Assembly: GCF_030068505.1 (NCBI RefSeq)
Contig: NZ_JAQOSO010000043.1
Location: 526 to 36,995 of the forward strand
Direction: 5' to 3'
DNA length: 36,470 nt
From: Roseofilum capinflatum BLCC-M114
Lineage (GTDB): Bacteria > Cyanobacteriota > Cyanobacteriia > Cyanobacteriales > Desertifilaceae
This document shows positions 22,922 to 30,974 of the stretch, piece after piece; within the stretch, counting starts at the first letter, position 1; each line of letters begins with the position of its first letter. The position numbers and the translations under genes were made by a program. Under the pieces are notes generated by a model. That model searched no databases, was not told the DNA's origin, and was given only the letters and a program-made list of their open reading frames with translations.

Positions 22922-24355
22922 ATGTCGGAGAAGTCCAATTCTATCGACGATCGTCAGAATTTCCTAAATGAAGATCGTCAAGTCTTTCAATCCATGTCTA
23001 CAGATGCGGTGCAGGAGGAGATGAATGCTTCCTGTTTCGATCAGGTGGTCTATGAGGGCCGCAGACGAAAAGCAGCAGTGTTATTAATTGTAATTTGGAG
23101 TGGGACGATCGCCTTCCATTTGCTCTCGTGGAGTCTGTGGCTGATCTGGGGAATGTTTGCCCTGATGGGGATTCATTCCCTTCGAGTCTTAACAGCTAAA
23201 CCGAGAAGACCCTTAGAGTCTCTGGATCGAGAGCCGGGTGCAGATGTTCCTTTTGTCTCTTTGTTGGTGGCGGCCAAAAATGAGGAAACGGTGATTGCTC
23301 GTTTAGTCAAAATGCTCTGTACTCAGGATTATCCCTTAGACCGCTATGAAGTCTGGGTGATTGATGACAACAGTAGCGATCGCACCCCCCAAGTGCTGGA
23401 GAGCCTGGGCCAAACCTATTCCCATCTGCATGTCATGCGGCGATCGGCTAGTGCAACTGGGGGTAAATCGGGGGCGCTTAATCAGGTGTTACCCTTAACC
23501 CAAGGTGAGGTAGTGGCGGTGTTTGATGCGGATGCCCAAGTTTCCCCGGATTTATTGCGTCGGGTACTGCCAGGGTTCGATCGCCAAGAAGTGGGGGCGA
23601 TTCAACTGCAAAAGGCGATCGCCAATGCTTCGGTCAATTTTTGGACTCAAAGCCAAGCCTCGGAAATGGCCCTCGATTCCTATTTCCAGCAACAACGGAT
23701 TGCCCTGGGAGGGATTGGAGAGTTACGGGGTAATGGTCAATTTATCCGACGCACGGCCCTCCAACAATGTGGGGGATGGAATGAGGAGACAATTACCGAT
23801 GATTTGGATTTAACCCTACGCCTACATCTGGAACAGTGGGATGTGGACTTTATCCTCGATCCCCCGGTACAGGAAGAAGGGGTAACCACTCCTTTAGCCC
23901 TATGGCATCAACGCAATCGTTGGGCAGAGGGGGGATATCAACGGTATATGGATTATTGGCGCTTGATTTTTAGTGGGCGGATATCGTGGATGAAAATTTG
24001 GGATATGTTGACCTTTTGGATTATCCAATATTTTCTCCCCAATGCGGCAATTCCGGATTGTTTAATGGCGATCGCCAAAAATCGGCTGCCGGTTTATAGT
24101 CCCATGACAGCCCTGATGATCGGCATGTCTGTGATTGCTATGGTTCAAGGGATTCGGCGTGTCAATCGCGTTAATGGTAAAGTTGCCCATTTGCCCACAC
24201 TCCTCTGGCAAACCTTGAGGGGAACAGTTTATATGCTCCATTGGCTCTTAATTGTGGCCAGTACATCTGCCCGGATTGCAGTACGCCCGAAAACCTTAAA
24301 ATGGGTGAAAACGAGCCATGAAGGGAGTGAAAGCACGGTCGTAGCTGATGGTTAA
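22922..24355 (+). CDS. GT2 glycosyltransferase, probable monoglucosyldiacylglycerol synthase (MgdA-like)
   Basis: The 477-residue protein is a membrane-bound family 2 glycosyltransferase. It has two N-terminal membrane segments (about 51-90), the GT-A start VSLLVAAKNEE (about 112-122), VIDDNSSDRTP, the metal-binding DAD at 202-204, the catalytic TDD at 292-294 and QRNRW at 330-334 (the QxxRW motif), then two or three more membrane segments. Length and motif layout match cyanobacterial MgdA (Sll1377 type), which glucosylates diacylglycerol, the first step toward galactolipids of thylakoids. Other processive GT2 enzymes share these motifs, so the substrate is inferred. Confidence 0.75.
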   Translation: MSEKSNSIDDRQNFLNEDRQVFQSMSTDAVQEEMNASCFDQVVYEGRRRKAAVLLIVIWSGTIAFHLLSWSLWLIWGMFALMGIHSLRVLTAKPRRPLESLDREPGADVPFVSLLVAAKNEETVIARLVKMLCTQDYPLDRYEVWVIDDNSSDRTPQVLESLGQTYSHLHVMRRSASATGGKSGALNQVLPLTQGEVVAVFDADAQVSPDLLRRVLPGFDRQEVGAIQLQKAIANASVNFWTQSQASEMALDSYFQQQRIALGGIGELRGNGQFIRRTALQQCGGWNEETITDDLDLTLRLHLEQWDVDFILDPPVQEEGVTTPLALWHQRNRWAEGGYQRYMDYWRLIFSGRISWMKIWDMLTFWIIQYFLPNAAIPDCLMAIAKNRLPVYSPMTALMIGMSVIAMVQGIRRVNRVNGKVAHLPTLLWQTLRGTVYMLHWLLIVASTSARIAVRPKTLKWVKTSHEGSESTVVADG

Positions 24356-24385
24356 TTGGTGGGGAGATGGGGGCTTGATTACTCT

Positions 24386-24462
24386 ACCCTATTCCCTATT
24401 CCCTATTCCCTATTCCCTATTCCCTATTACCCATTCCCTATTCCCTATTCCCTATTACCCAT
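24386..24462. repeat. Heptanucleotide tandem array, 11 units
   Basis: Eleven 7-bp units, mostly TCCCTAT with a few TACCCAT, span 77 bp. It lies at the junction of two convergent genes. The stop codon of the CbbY-like gene (24445-24447, CTA on the plus strand) and its last residues MGNRE fall inside the array. Confidence 0.95.
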
Positions 24463-25224
24463 GGCCTGCTGTTGCAAAAAGGCGAGAGTGTCGAGGGTGG
24501 TATATGTAAAATCTCCCAAATTCCCGCGAATGACTTCAAAGGGAGCATCCGGTTCTCCCAGATCGCTCAAAACGGCGATCGCTCCAGGAAAGTCACGATC
24601 TTGGGTATATTCATGCTGGGTGACTAAAGTCGGTAAACCTGCTTGAGTGGCCGATTGTACCCCGGCGGGGGAATCTTCAATCACGATACACTCTCTAGGC
24701 GACAAATTCATTTGCTCCAGAACATAGTGATAAATATCCGGGGCAGGTTTTTTCTGGGCTACAATATCCCCGGCTGCAATCAGTTCAAACGTGCTAGGGT
24801 GAAAAAACTTCTCCAATAAGGTCATGACATTCGGTAAAGCGCTAGTTGTGGCGATCGCCAACCGTATATCTTCACCTCTAGCCTCTTCAACTAACCGTTG
24901 CACCCCTGGTCGCAAGGGAATTGAACCCTCTAACAGCAACTGTCGATAATACTTCGTTTTCTGACGATGCAATTGGGCCGCCCACACTTCTAATTCTGCC
25001 GGAGGCTCAAACTGGGGATGAGACTGACAAACATAGGCAATCAGGCGCTCTTTTCCTCCCGACACTTCTAAAAGTTGGCCATAAAACTCGGCAGACCATT
25101 GCCACGGTAATCCGGCTTCAGAAAAGGCTTGATTAAATGCCAAACGATGACCATCCCGTTCTGTTTCTGCCAGCGTTCCATCCACATCAAAAATAATCGC
25201 CTTCAGTTTCCCTTTTTCACCCAT
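24445..25224 (-). CDS. CbbY-like HAD phosphatase
   Basis: The 259-residue protein is a HAD subfamily IA hydrolase. It shows FDVDGTLAETE with nucleophile D13 and acid D15, LLEVSGGKERL in the cap, IATTSALPNV (motif II), QKKPAPDIY (motif III Lys) and IVIEDSPAGVQSA (motif IV). The early motif plus SGGKER match CbbY, which removes xylulose-1,5-bisphosphate, an inhibitor of Rubisco; this substrate is inferred. The ATG at 25224 with GGGGAAA upstream is preferred over a TTG seven codons earlier. The C-terminal five residues are encoded by the heptamer array. Confidence 0.85.
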   Translation of the reverse strand: MGEKGKLKAIIFDVDGTLAETERDGHRLAFNQAFSEAGLPWQWSAEFYGQLLEVSGGKERLIAYVCQSHPQFEPPAELEVWAAQLHRQKTKYYRQLLLEGSIPLRPGVQRLVEEARGEDIRLAIATTSALPNVMTLLEKFFHPSTFELIAAGDIVAQKKPAPDIYHYVLEQMNLSPRECIVIEDSPAGVQSATQAGLPTLVTQHEYTQDRDFPGAIAVLSDLGEPDAPFEVIRGNLGDFTYTTLDTLAFLQQQAMGNRE

Positions 25225-25260
25225 AAGTTTCCCCACTTTATACAAAGGTTAAATTTCCGC

Positions 25261-25291
25261 ATAATATCACACCACCAGTGTAAGATATTAT
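25261..25291. promoter_or_regulatory. Inverted repeat in the divergent CbbY/K-channel spacer
   Basis: ATAATATC (25261-25268) pairs with GATATTAT (25284-25291), and inside it ACAC (25269-25272) pairs with GTGT (25278-25281). This is 12 bp of stem with a 2-base bulge. It lies upstream of both divergent genes, so an operator is likelier than a terminator. Confidence 0.4.
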
Positions 25292-25344
25292 TCGAGTGAA
25301 AAATCAGGAGAAAATAGGAAGATAGAGACGCGGGAACACGGAGA

Positions 25345-25421
25345 TCCCTATTCCCCATTCCCTATTCCCCATTCCCCATTCCCCATTCCCCATTCCCCAT
25401 TCCCCATTCCCTATTCCCTAT
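25345..25421. repeat. Heptanucleotide tandem array, 11 units
   Basis: Eleven 7-bp units of TCCCTAT and TCCCCAT span 77 bp. The array ends five bases before the GTG start of the potassium channel gene and occupies the place of its ribosome-binding site. Confidence 0.95.
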
Positions 25422-25426
25422 CGAGC

Positions 25427-26464
25427 GTGTCTTCCATCGAACAACAGTATCAACGAATGCAACGAGAACTCCTAGTCGGCGTTCTTGCCCTAACATTCGT
25501 TTGCATGTGGGGAACCATTGGCTATATGGTCATTGAAAAATGGTCTTTTCCTGATGCATTTTATATGACCATTATTACCCTGACTACGGTAGGCTATGGG
25601 GAAGTAGAACCCATGGAGGCACGGGGTAGGATCTTCACCATCGCTCTTATTTTTCTGGGAGTGATTAGCATTGGGTATATTGTCAATCGATTTACAGAAG
25701 CCTTCCTTCAAGGCTATTTTCAAGAAGGAATGCGTTTGCGACGACAACAGAAAGTGCTGAAAAACTTAGTCAACCATTATATTATTTGCGGTTTTGGTCG
25801 CACGGGGCAACAAATTGCCCTGGAGTTTCATGAGGAAGGGGTTCCTTTTGTGATTGTTGATTCTAAACCAGAAGCCCTGGAAGCTGCCCAGAGTTTAGGC
25901 TATCTCGTCCTCCAAGGAGATGCCACTTTAGATGATACTTTGCAAAGGGCGGGTATTCATCTAGCCAGTTGTTTAATTGCTGCTTTGCCTTCTGATGCCC
26001 AAAATTTGTATACAATTTTATCAGCGAAAACCCTCAAGAGCCAAATTAGGACGATCGCTCGCGTCAGTACCGATGAAGCAGCCGTGAAACTCTATCGAGG
26101 AGGCGCGGATGCTGTAGTTTCTCCTTATACTACTGCGGGTCGGAAAATGGCTACAGCAGCCCTACGGCCACAAGTGATGCATTTTGTCGATGGCATGATT
26201 ACGGGTAAAAATCGCTCTTTATTGATTGAAGAATTTGGGCTAGATTGCGATCGCTGTCCCTACATTGGCCAATCTCTACAACAAATGCAACTGCGATCGC
26301 GCTCTGGCGTTCTTGTCCTCGCCATCCGTCGTCAAGATGGAACCGTCATCGGTGCGCCAACGGGAGAAACCTTATTATTTCCCCAAGACTTACTCATTTG
26401 TATGGGAACCTCTGAACAAATTCGGCGCTTAAAACAACTCCTCTCTCCCCTGAACCCTATGTAA
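25427..26464 (+). CDS. Two-helix potassium channel with RCK (TrkA-N/TrkA-C) domains
   Basis: The 345-residue protein has TM1 (about 16-36), a pore loop with the K+ selectivity filter TVGYG (54-58), TM2 (about 68-88), a Rossmann RCK domain starting YIICGFGRTGQQIA (118-131; VIVDSKPEA, LVLQGDAT) and a C-terminal TrkA-C-like domain (about 260-345, LLFPQDLLICMG). The layout is that of MthK/Kch-type channels gated by cytoplasmic ligands. The start given is GTG right after the heptamer array with no Shine-Dalgarno; the next Met (residue 11, 25457) is an alternative that would keep TM1. It is convergent with the PLD-like gene, 31 bases apart. Confidence 0.9.
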   Translation: MSSIEQQYQRMQRELLVGVLALTFVCMWGTIGYMVIEKWSFPDAFYMTIITLTTVGYGEVEPMEARGRIFTIALIFLGVISIGYIVNRFTEAFLQGYFQEGMRLRRQQKVLKNLVNHYIICGFGRTGQQIALEFHEEGVPFVIVDSKPEALEAAQSLGYLVLQGDATLDDTLQRAGIHLASCLIAALPSDAQNLYTILSAKTLKSQIRTIARVSTDEAAVKLYRGGADAVVSPYTTAGRKMATAALRPQVMHFVDGMITGKNRSLLIEEFGLDCDRCPYIGQSLQQMQLRSRSGVLVLAIRRQDGTVIGAPTGETLLFPQDLLICMGTSEQIRRLKQLLSPLNPM

Positions 26465-26495
26465 CTTTAATATTAGTATCAGGCAATACCGACAT

Positions 26496-28199
26496 TTACC
26501 AAGTCACTCGTCCTTCCAATTTTCTCAATAAACTCGGCCCTACCCCTCGAACTCGATCCAAATCTTCAAGGGAGGTAAAAGGCTGCTGTTGACGGAAGGC
26601 GATAATGCGTTGGGCTAGGGTTGGGCCAATTCCAGGTAAGGCTTCTAATTCTTCTGGAGTGGCGGTATTCAAATTAACTAGCTTCCCGCGAATGGGGTGG
26701 TCGGTTTGGGCTTCGATTTGGGGACACTCTTGGGTTTGACGGGCAAGTTGCTCGGAAATGCGCTCTGGAAGGGTGAGGCTGGCGCTGCGATAGAGGCGCT
26801 GAAATTCGCGGTTAAAATGGGCGGCAACGGTAGGGTTGGTGAGAATAAGGACGGTTTCATCATTTTTGAGGTTGGCGGCTTCTGACCAATTTTGGGAGCC
26901 GGTAATGATAGTTTTTTGGTCAATGAGGGCGAATTTGTGGTGGAGTTTGTCGCCTATGGGTAATGTTGGCGTGCCGACGGTCTCAATTTTGGCTCTCCAG
27001 GGGCGGTTGTCGGGTTCTGTTTTGCATTCACGGGCGATCGCCAGCCCCAGCAGATCTAATCCTTCGCTATAGTATCGATAGGCAAAGCCGCGATCGATCA
27101 ACGCCCGCACCTCAACCCCATTTTGATGCTGGATTTGCAGAATATTAGCTAAAAGTTGATCGGAGAACACAAACAGGGCTAAATCTGTCGTTTCTTGAGC
27201 CGTTTTCAATGTTTTCCCAATCAAACCATTGGCGCTATTTGTCCACAACTCGGAGGGAGAAGTGGGAGAAAACTGAACAGAAACCGGTGTATTGCCAACC
27301 ACCACCCTTTCAGCCGGACGTAGAGGTTTTTGCAGTCCAAATTGAGGACGGTTAGCACTAGAGGCTCCCTCTCCCCACATTAGATTAAATTCTTGGCTAA
27401 ATTGCGCCGCTAGTTCGCGACTTTGTATCGTCAGCAGATGATTGGCATTGCCGCGACTGTCAGGATTATAGAAATCCCCATGAATACCACTGGTGGTAAA
27501 ATTAGCCGAACCAACAATCAGCCGATAGTTATCAATCACCACAAATTTGTGATGCATTAACCCGCTGCCTTTTGAGCCATCCGCCGTATCATCAATGACC
27601 GGAATTTGGGCATTTTGCAGAATAACCAGGGCATCACGTTGGTTGATTTCATCCTCAGAGAGTTGACCATCTTGGTTGATATCGGCAAGTTTGACAAATT
27701 CCCGATATTGGTTTTGATCGTCACTGTCTAATTGGGCAACTTCGCGGGGAGTCAAATCGCTCCAAGGGCGAGAATAAGTATTTTCTAAGATAACTCTGAT
27801 TTTTATTCCTGCTTCGGCTTGAGTGGCTAGAGCTTGAGCAAGTTGGGGGAGACGAAACTCTTGAATAGCGATATCAATGCTGGTTTGAGCTTGATTAATT
27901 TCCTCAATGATAACCGCTTCTAAATCATCTCCTAAGCGAGTAATTTCACGATAAGGTTCCGTATAACTGGAGGCTTCAGAAGAGTTAAAATAAACTTGAA
28001 TCAAGGGGTCTTGAGGTAGAGGCTCAATTGTGGTCAGTTCTGGAGATTTCGGTTTACATCCCGTGAATAAGAGACTCAATAATAGAGCTGTAAATGAACG
28101 AGTTAAAAGTAGGGGCGAACATTTTTTAACCCCTACTGCCTTTCCCGTAGTGCTATATTGACTTAATTTAGCGTGAAAAATGGTTTTCCTATTACCCAT
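26496..28199 (-). CDS. PLD-like lipoprotein with EF-hand loop and helix-hairpin-helix tail
   Basis: The 567-residue protein has a lipobox LLFTGC (Cys48) after a hydrophobic stretch. It holds two phospholipase-D-type half sites: MHHKFVVID with H216, K218, D223 and GSANF (N233), and LHHKFALID with H420, K422, D427 and GSQNW (N437). An EF-hand-like loop DINQDGQLSEDE (173-184) is inserted in the first half. The C-terminus (about 505-566) is a ComEA-type double helix-hairpin-helix (LNTATPEELEALPGIGPTLA), usually DNA-binding. An extracytoplasmic nuclease is the simplest reading; lipase is possible. The ATG lies in a short repeat, and residues about 22-30 are encoded by a dispersed palindrome. It starts 6 bases after the phosphoribosyltransferase stop. 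Confidence 0.88.
   Translation of the reverse strand: MGNRKTIFHAKLSQYSTTGKAVGVKKCSPLLLTRSFTALLLSLLFTGCKPKSPELTTIEPLPQDPLIQVYFNSSEASSYTEPYREITRLGDDLEAVIIEEINQAQTSIDIAIQEFRLPQLAQALATQAEAGIKIRVILENTYSRPWSDLTPREVAQLDSDDQNQYREFVKLADINQDGQLSEDEINQRDALVILQNAQIPVIDDTADGSKGSGLMHHKFVVIDNYRLIVGSANFTTSGIHGDFYNPDSRGNANHLLTIQSRELAAQFSQEFNLMWGEGASSANRPQFGLQKPLRPAERVVVGNTPVSVQFSPTSPSELWTNSANGLIGKTLKTAQETTDLALFVFSDQLLANILQIQHQNGVEVRALIDRGFAYRYYSEGLDLLGLAIARECKTEPDNRPWRAKIETVGTPTLPIGDKLHHKFALIDQKTIITGSQNWSEAANLKNDETVLILTNPTVAAHFNREFQRLYRSASLTLPERISEQLARQTQECPQIEAQTDHPIRGKLVNLNTATPEELEALPGIGPTLAQRIIAFRQQQPFTSLEDLDRVRGVGPSLLRKLEGRVTW
28108..28137. repeat. Dispersed palindrome, copy 3, inside the PLD-like gene
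   Basis: The outer arms AGTAGGGG and CCCCTACT pair perfectly; the centre has diverged. It encodes part of the segment before the lipobox of the PLD-like protein, in frame. Confidence 0.8.
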
Positions 28200-28217
28200 T
28201 ACCCCTTACCCCTTACC
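28188..28217. repeat. Short degenerate repeat at a gene junction
   Basis: The stretch has ATTACCC followed by two CCCTTAC-type units and is related to the heptamer arrays. It contains the start codon of the PLD-like gene and the stop codon and last codons of the upstream phosphoribosyltransferase gene. Confidence 0.7.
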
Positions 28218-28754
28218 GTGCGAAGCGCTATATTTAGCCACCAATTCCTCCAAGGGAGTTTGCTCATAGAGTTCAAAGGGTTGATGAATCCAGGGATTAT
28301 CCGTGAGATAATCGATATAATAATCTGGCGCAAGGACTGAGCAGGATTTATACCATAATACGGCTGTGCGGATCTCTTGGGGGCGATCGCTTTCCGGTTC
28401 TCCTTCCCGATCTCGGTAATTCTTTAACCAAGCGATACTCTCTTGCAGCGAAATCCCGGAATCAGCCAAATCATCAACCAACAAAATCCGAGACCCCAAA
28501 CCCTCCGTGGTCATAGACAAATGACGGGAAAATTGAATTTGACCCCTGGTCTGATAATCCGGGCCGGTGTATGATGCAGCAGAAAGAATCGCTAAGGGTT
28601 TCCGATATAATCGACAGAGAATATCTCCAACACGCAAACCCCCCTTGGCAAGACAGACAATTTGATTAAATTCCCAACCCGATTGATAAATTTGGGCTGC
28701 CAATTGTTCAATCTTCTGGTGGTATTCTGACCAAGAAACAAATAAATCAGACAT
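28206..28754 (-). CDS. Purine-type phosphoribosyltransferase
   Basis: The 182-residue protein has the PRPP-binding signature ILLVDDLADSGIS (about residues 90-102) and the upstream loop CLAKGGLRVGDIL (34-46), as in xanthine/hypoxanthine/guanine phosphoribosyltransferases (Gpt/Hpt-like). It probably salvages a purine base to the nucleotide in the cytoplasm; the base is not resolved. The ATG at 28754 follows a GTG that is also in frame. The last residues ASHGKG are encoded by a GCGAAGCGCT element and the junction repeat, so the C-terminus may have been altered by repeat insertion. Confidence 0.85.
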   Translation of the reverse strand: MSDLFVSWSEYHQKIEQLAAQIYQSGWEFNQIVCLAKGGLRVGDILCRLYRKPLAILSAASYTGPDYQTRGQIQFSRHLSMTTEGLGSRILLVDDLADSGISLQESIAWLKNYRDREGEPESDRPQEIRTAVLWYKSCSVLAPDYYIDYLTDNPWIHQPFELYEQTPLEELVAKYSASHGKG

Positions 28755-28866
28755 CACAAGTCTATTAGGGAAGGGGATCGAGGGAGCATCATAAAATACT
28801 TATGCCCAGGGTAAACCGAGTTGCATGGAAAACCAATTATCCCATAATTTTAGCAGATCTTAACCT

Positions 28867-30285
28867 ATGACCTCTGAGAGCAACGCATCCCCATCTACCC
28901 TGACCCGGTTACAGAAATTATCCTATGGCCTGGGAGATTTAGGGCCAGCCATTACCGCCAATCTCTTGGTGTTTATCTTTTTACCCTTCCTAACCGATGT
29001 GGCAGGTATCAGCCCAGGTTTAGCCGGTCAGGTGTTAATGATTGGTAAAATTTGGGACGCAATTAATGACCCGATCGTTGGTTTTTTAAGCGATCGCACC
29101 GAATCCCGATGGGGAAGGCGACATTCTTGGATGATCTGGGGCGCAATTCCCTTCGGTCTCTTTTTCTTCCTCTGTTGGGTTGTCCCTCCTTTCGGTGAAT
29201 GGGGAACCTTTTGGTACTACGTGGTCATCAGCATCTTCTTTAATCTAGGCTACACCATGGTCAATTTGCCCTATGTAGCACTGACGGCCGAACTCACCCC
29301 AGATTACAATGAACGCACTACCCTGAATGGATTTCGCTTCACCTTCTCCATTGGCGGCAGTATCTTTTCCTTGATCCTAGGCTTAGTCCTCTCCTTACTG
29401 ATTCCAGACCCTAAACTGCAACATTTGGTACTCGCTGGTCTGGCTACCGTATTATCAGTCATTCCCCTCTATCTATCCATTTGGGGCACTCGCCAACCGG
29501 TCAAACGCATAGAAAAACAGAGACAACTCACCCATACTGAAGACTCTATTCCCCTGGTCGATCAAATCAAGATTGCCTTTAGCAATGGGCCCTTCCTATT
29601 CGTGATGGGGATTTATCTCTCCTCCTGGTTAGCCATCCAAGTCACGGCCACGGTGCTTAAATATTATGTGGTCAGTTGGATGGGATTACCCGATTCTCTG
29701 TTTTTCGTGGCCGCTTTGGCTGTGCAAGGAACTGCCCTCGTAATGCTTTCTCTGTGGAGTCAAGTCAGTTACCGGTTAGGCAAAAAAGCGGTTTATTACC
29801 TGGGGGCCGGGTTTTGGCTGATCACGGAATTGGGGCTATTTCTGCTGCAACCGGGTCAAGTGGGGTTAATGCTCTTGCTCTCAATTATTGCCGGGTTTGG
29901 GGTGTCTGTGGGCTATTTAATCCCTTGGTCGATGCTTCCGGATGTGATCGATCTGGATGAATTGAAAACCGGTCAACGTCGGGAGGGGGTGTTCTATTCG
30001 TTTATGTTGGTCTTACAAAAGATGGGTCTGGCCCTGGGTTTAGCCTTGGTGGGCCAGATTTTGGAGTGGTCGGGATATGAATCGGCGATCGCCGGATCAA
30101 CAGCTCCTGTCCAACCTGATTCTGCACTTTTAGCCATTCGTTTATGTATTACCCTGCTTCCCCTGGCCTGTGTGATACTCGGTGGAGTGTTAGCGTATTT
30201 CTATCCCATTACCCAGACCGTTCATCAAGAAATTCTCCTCAAACTGGAACAGAATCGCATAGATAACAGGCAAAACAGAGGATAA
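28867..30285 (+). CDS. MFS transporter, GPH (MelB-like) cation symporter family
   Basis: The 472-residue protein has about 12 membrane helices and the signatures of glycoside-pentoside-hexuronide:cation symporters: KLSYGLGDLG at the start, KIWDAINDPIVGFLSDRTES and RWGRRHSWMIWGAIPFG (about 61-98), TPDYNERTTLNGFR, and LPDVIDLDELKTGQRREG with YSFMLVLQKMG near the C-terminus. The first of these carries the two Asp residues used for cation and sugar binding in MelB. The substrate is unknown; no sugar catabolic gene is adjacent. Divergent from the phosphoribosyltransferase gene. Confidence 0.88.
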   Translation: MTSESNASPSTLTRLQKLSYGLGDLGPAITANLLVFIFLPFLTDVAGISPGLAGQVLMIGKIWDAINDPIVGFLSDRTESRWGRRHSWMIWGAIPFGLFFFLCWVVPPFGEWGTFWYYVVISIFFNLGYTMVNLPYVALTAELTPDYNERTTLNGFRFTFSIGGSIFSLILGLVLSLLIPDPKLQHLVLAGLATVLSVIPLYLSIWGTRQPVKRIEKQRQLTHTEDSIPLVDQIKIAFSNGPFLFVMGIYLSSWLAIQVTATVLKYYVVSWMGLPDSLFFVAALAVQGTALVMLSLWSQVSYRLGKKAVYYLGAGFWLITELGLFLLQPGQVGLMLLLSIIAGFGVSVGYLIPWSMLPDVIDLDELKTGQRREGVFYSFMLVLQKMGLALGLALVGQILEWSGYESAIAGSTAPVQPDSALLAIRLCITLLPLACVILGGVLAYFYPITQTVHQEILLKLEQNRIDNRQNRG

Positions 30286-30331
30286 AAGTATCGGGTAGGG
30301 TGGGCGGGATCTGCTTGTATAGGCTACTAGC

Positions 30332-30883
30332 TTAAGCGCTAAGGAGCCGTTGGACTTGAATCTCGATATCCTTAAAAGCCGTGGGGGATAGGGTTCCGGT
30401 GGTTAGGATTGTTTCTGTGGCATAGTCCCCATTTTGGGGCTGAGTGTAAACCTGGAGTTGACCATCTTGGAGATTGACAACCCAGTATTCCGGGATTCCT
30501 GATTCAGCGTATAGTTGTTTTTTAGTCGTTGTATCTTGAGTCAGGGTGGTGTTGGCAAATTCGATAATCCAAAAGATATCCCCAGGATAGGGATGGTGTT
30601 CCAGGTAGACTCGTCCCAAAGGTTTAACAATGGCCAGATCGGGAACCGGTTCTGAGTCATTGGTGAGGGTAATGGGGTGCGCTTCACGGATTTTGACATG
30701 GTTACCCAACAGACTCCGCAGATAGTCCCCAACTTCGCTGTTGTAGTAAGCGTGGGGTTCTCCCTCTGGTGGCATAACGATTAGTTTTCCGCGTATCAGT
30801 TCCAGATTTTGGTCGTTGAATATCCCAGCGCGGATGGCGTGGTGATAATTGGCGATCGCCCATCGATAAGGTGTGGCAGTCAT
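30332..30883 (-). CDS. Uma2 family endonuclease-fold protein (DUF820)
   Basis: The 183-residue protein matches the Uma2 family, very numerous in cyanobacteria, with a PD-(D/E)xK-like fold. It has LELIRGKLIVMPPEGEPHAY (28-47), the acidic site PVPDLAIV (D82), WIIEFANTTLTQDTTTKKQL (E108, K121/K122) and a GIPEYWVVNL signature. The cellular role of Uma2 proteins is not settled. No Shine-Dalgarno is seen; the bases just upstream belong to a dispersed AT-rich element also found before the ClC gene. Confidence 0.9.
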   Translation of the reverse strand: MTATPYRWAIANYHHAIRAGIFNDQNLELIRGKLIVMPPEGEPHAYYNSEVGDYLRSLLGNHVKIREAHPITLTNDSEPVPDLAIVKPLGRVYLEHHPYPGDIFWIIEFANTTLTQDTTTKKQLYAESGIPEYWVVNLQDGQLQVYTQPQNGDYATETILTTGTLSPTAFKDIEIQVQRLLSA

Positions 30884-30885
30884 AG

Positions 30886-30933
30886 TTCAATTAAAAATTG
30901 TCATGTCCGCGACAGGAGAAAACATTAAAAATG
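30886..30933. repeat. Dispersed AT-rich element, copy A
   Basis: The stretch runs from TTCAATTAAAAATT through TCATGTCCGCGACAG to ACATTAAAAATG. It is closely similar to 34597-34651. Both lie immediately upstream of a minus-strand start codon. Confidence 0.75.
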
Positions 30934-30974
30934 GGGGTTAGTGGTTAATGAACCCGCCTGTTGACTCAGGTAGA

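Noticed and set aside
28867-30285. Sugar utilisation operon
   Set aside because: The symporter has no catabolic neighbours on its strand.
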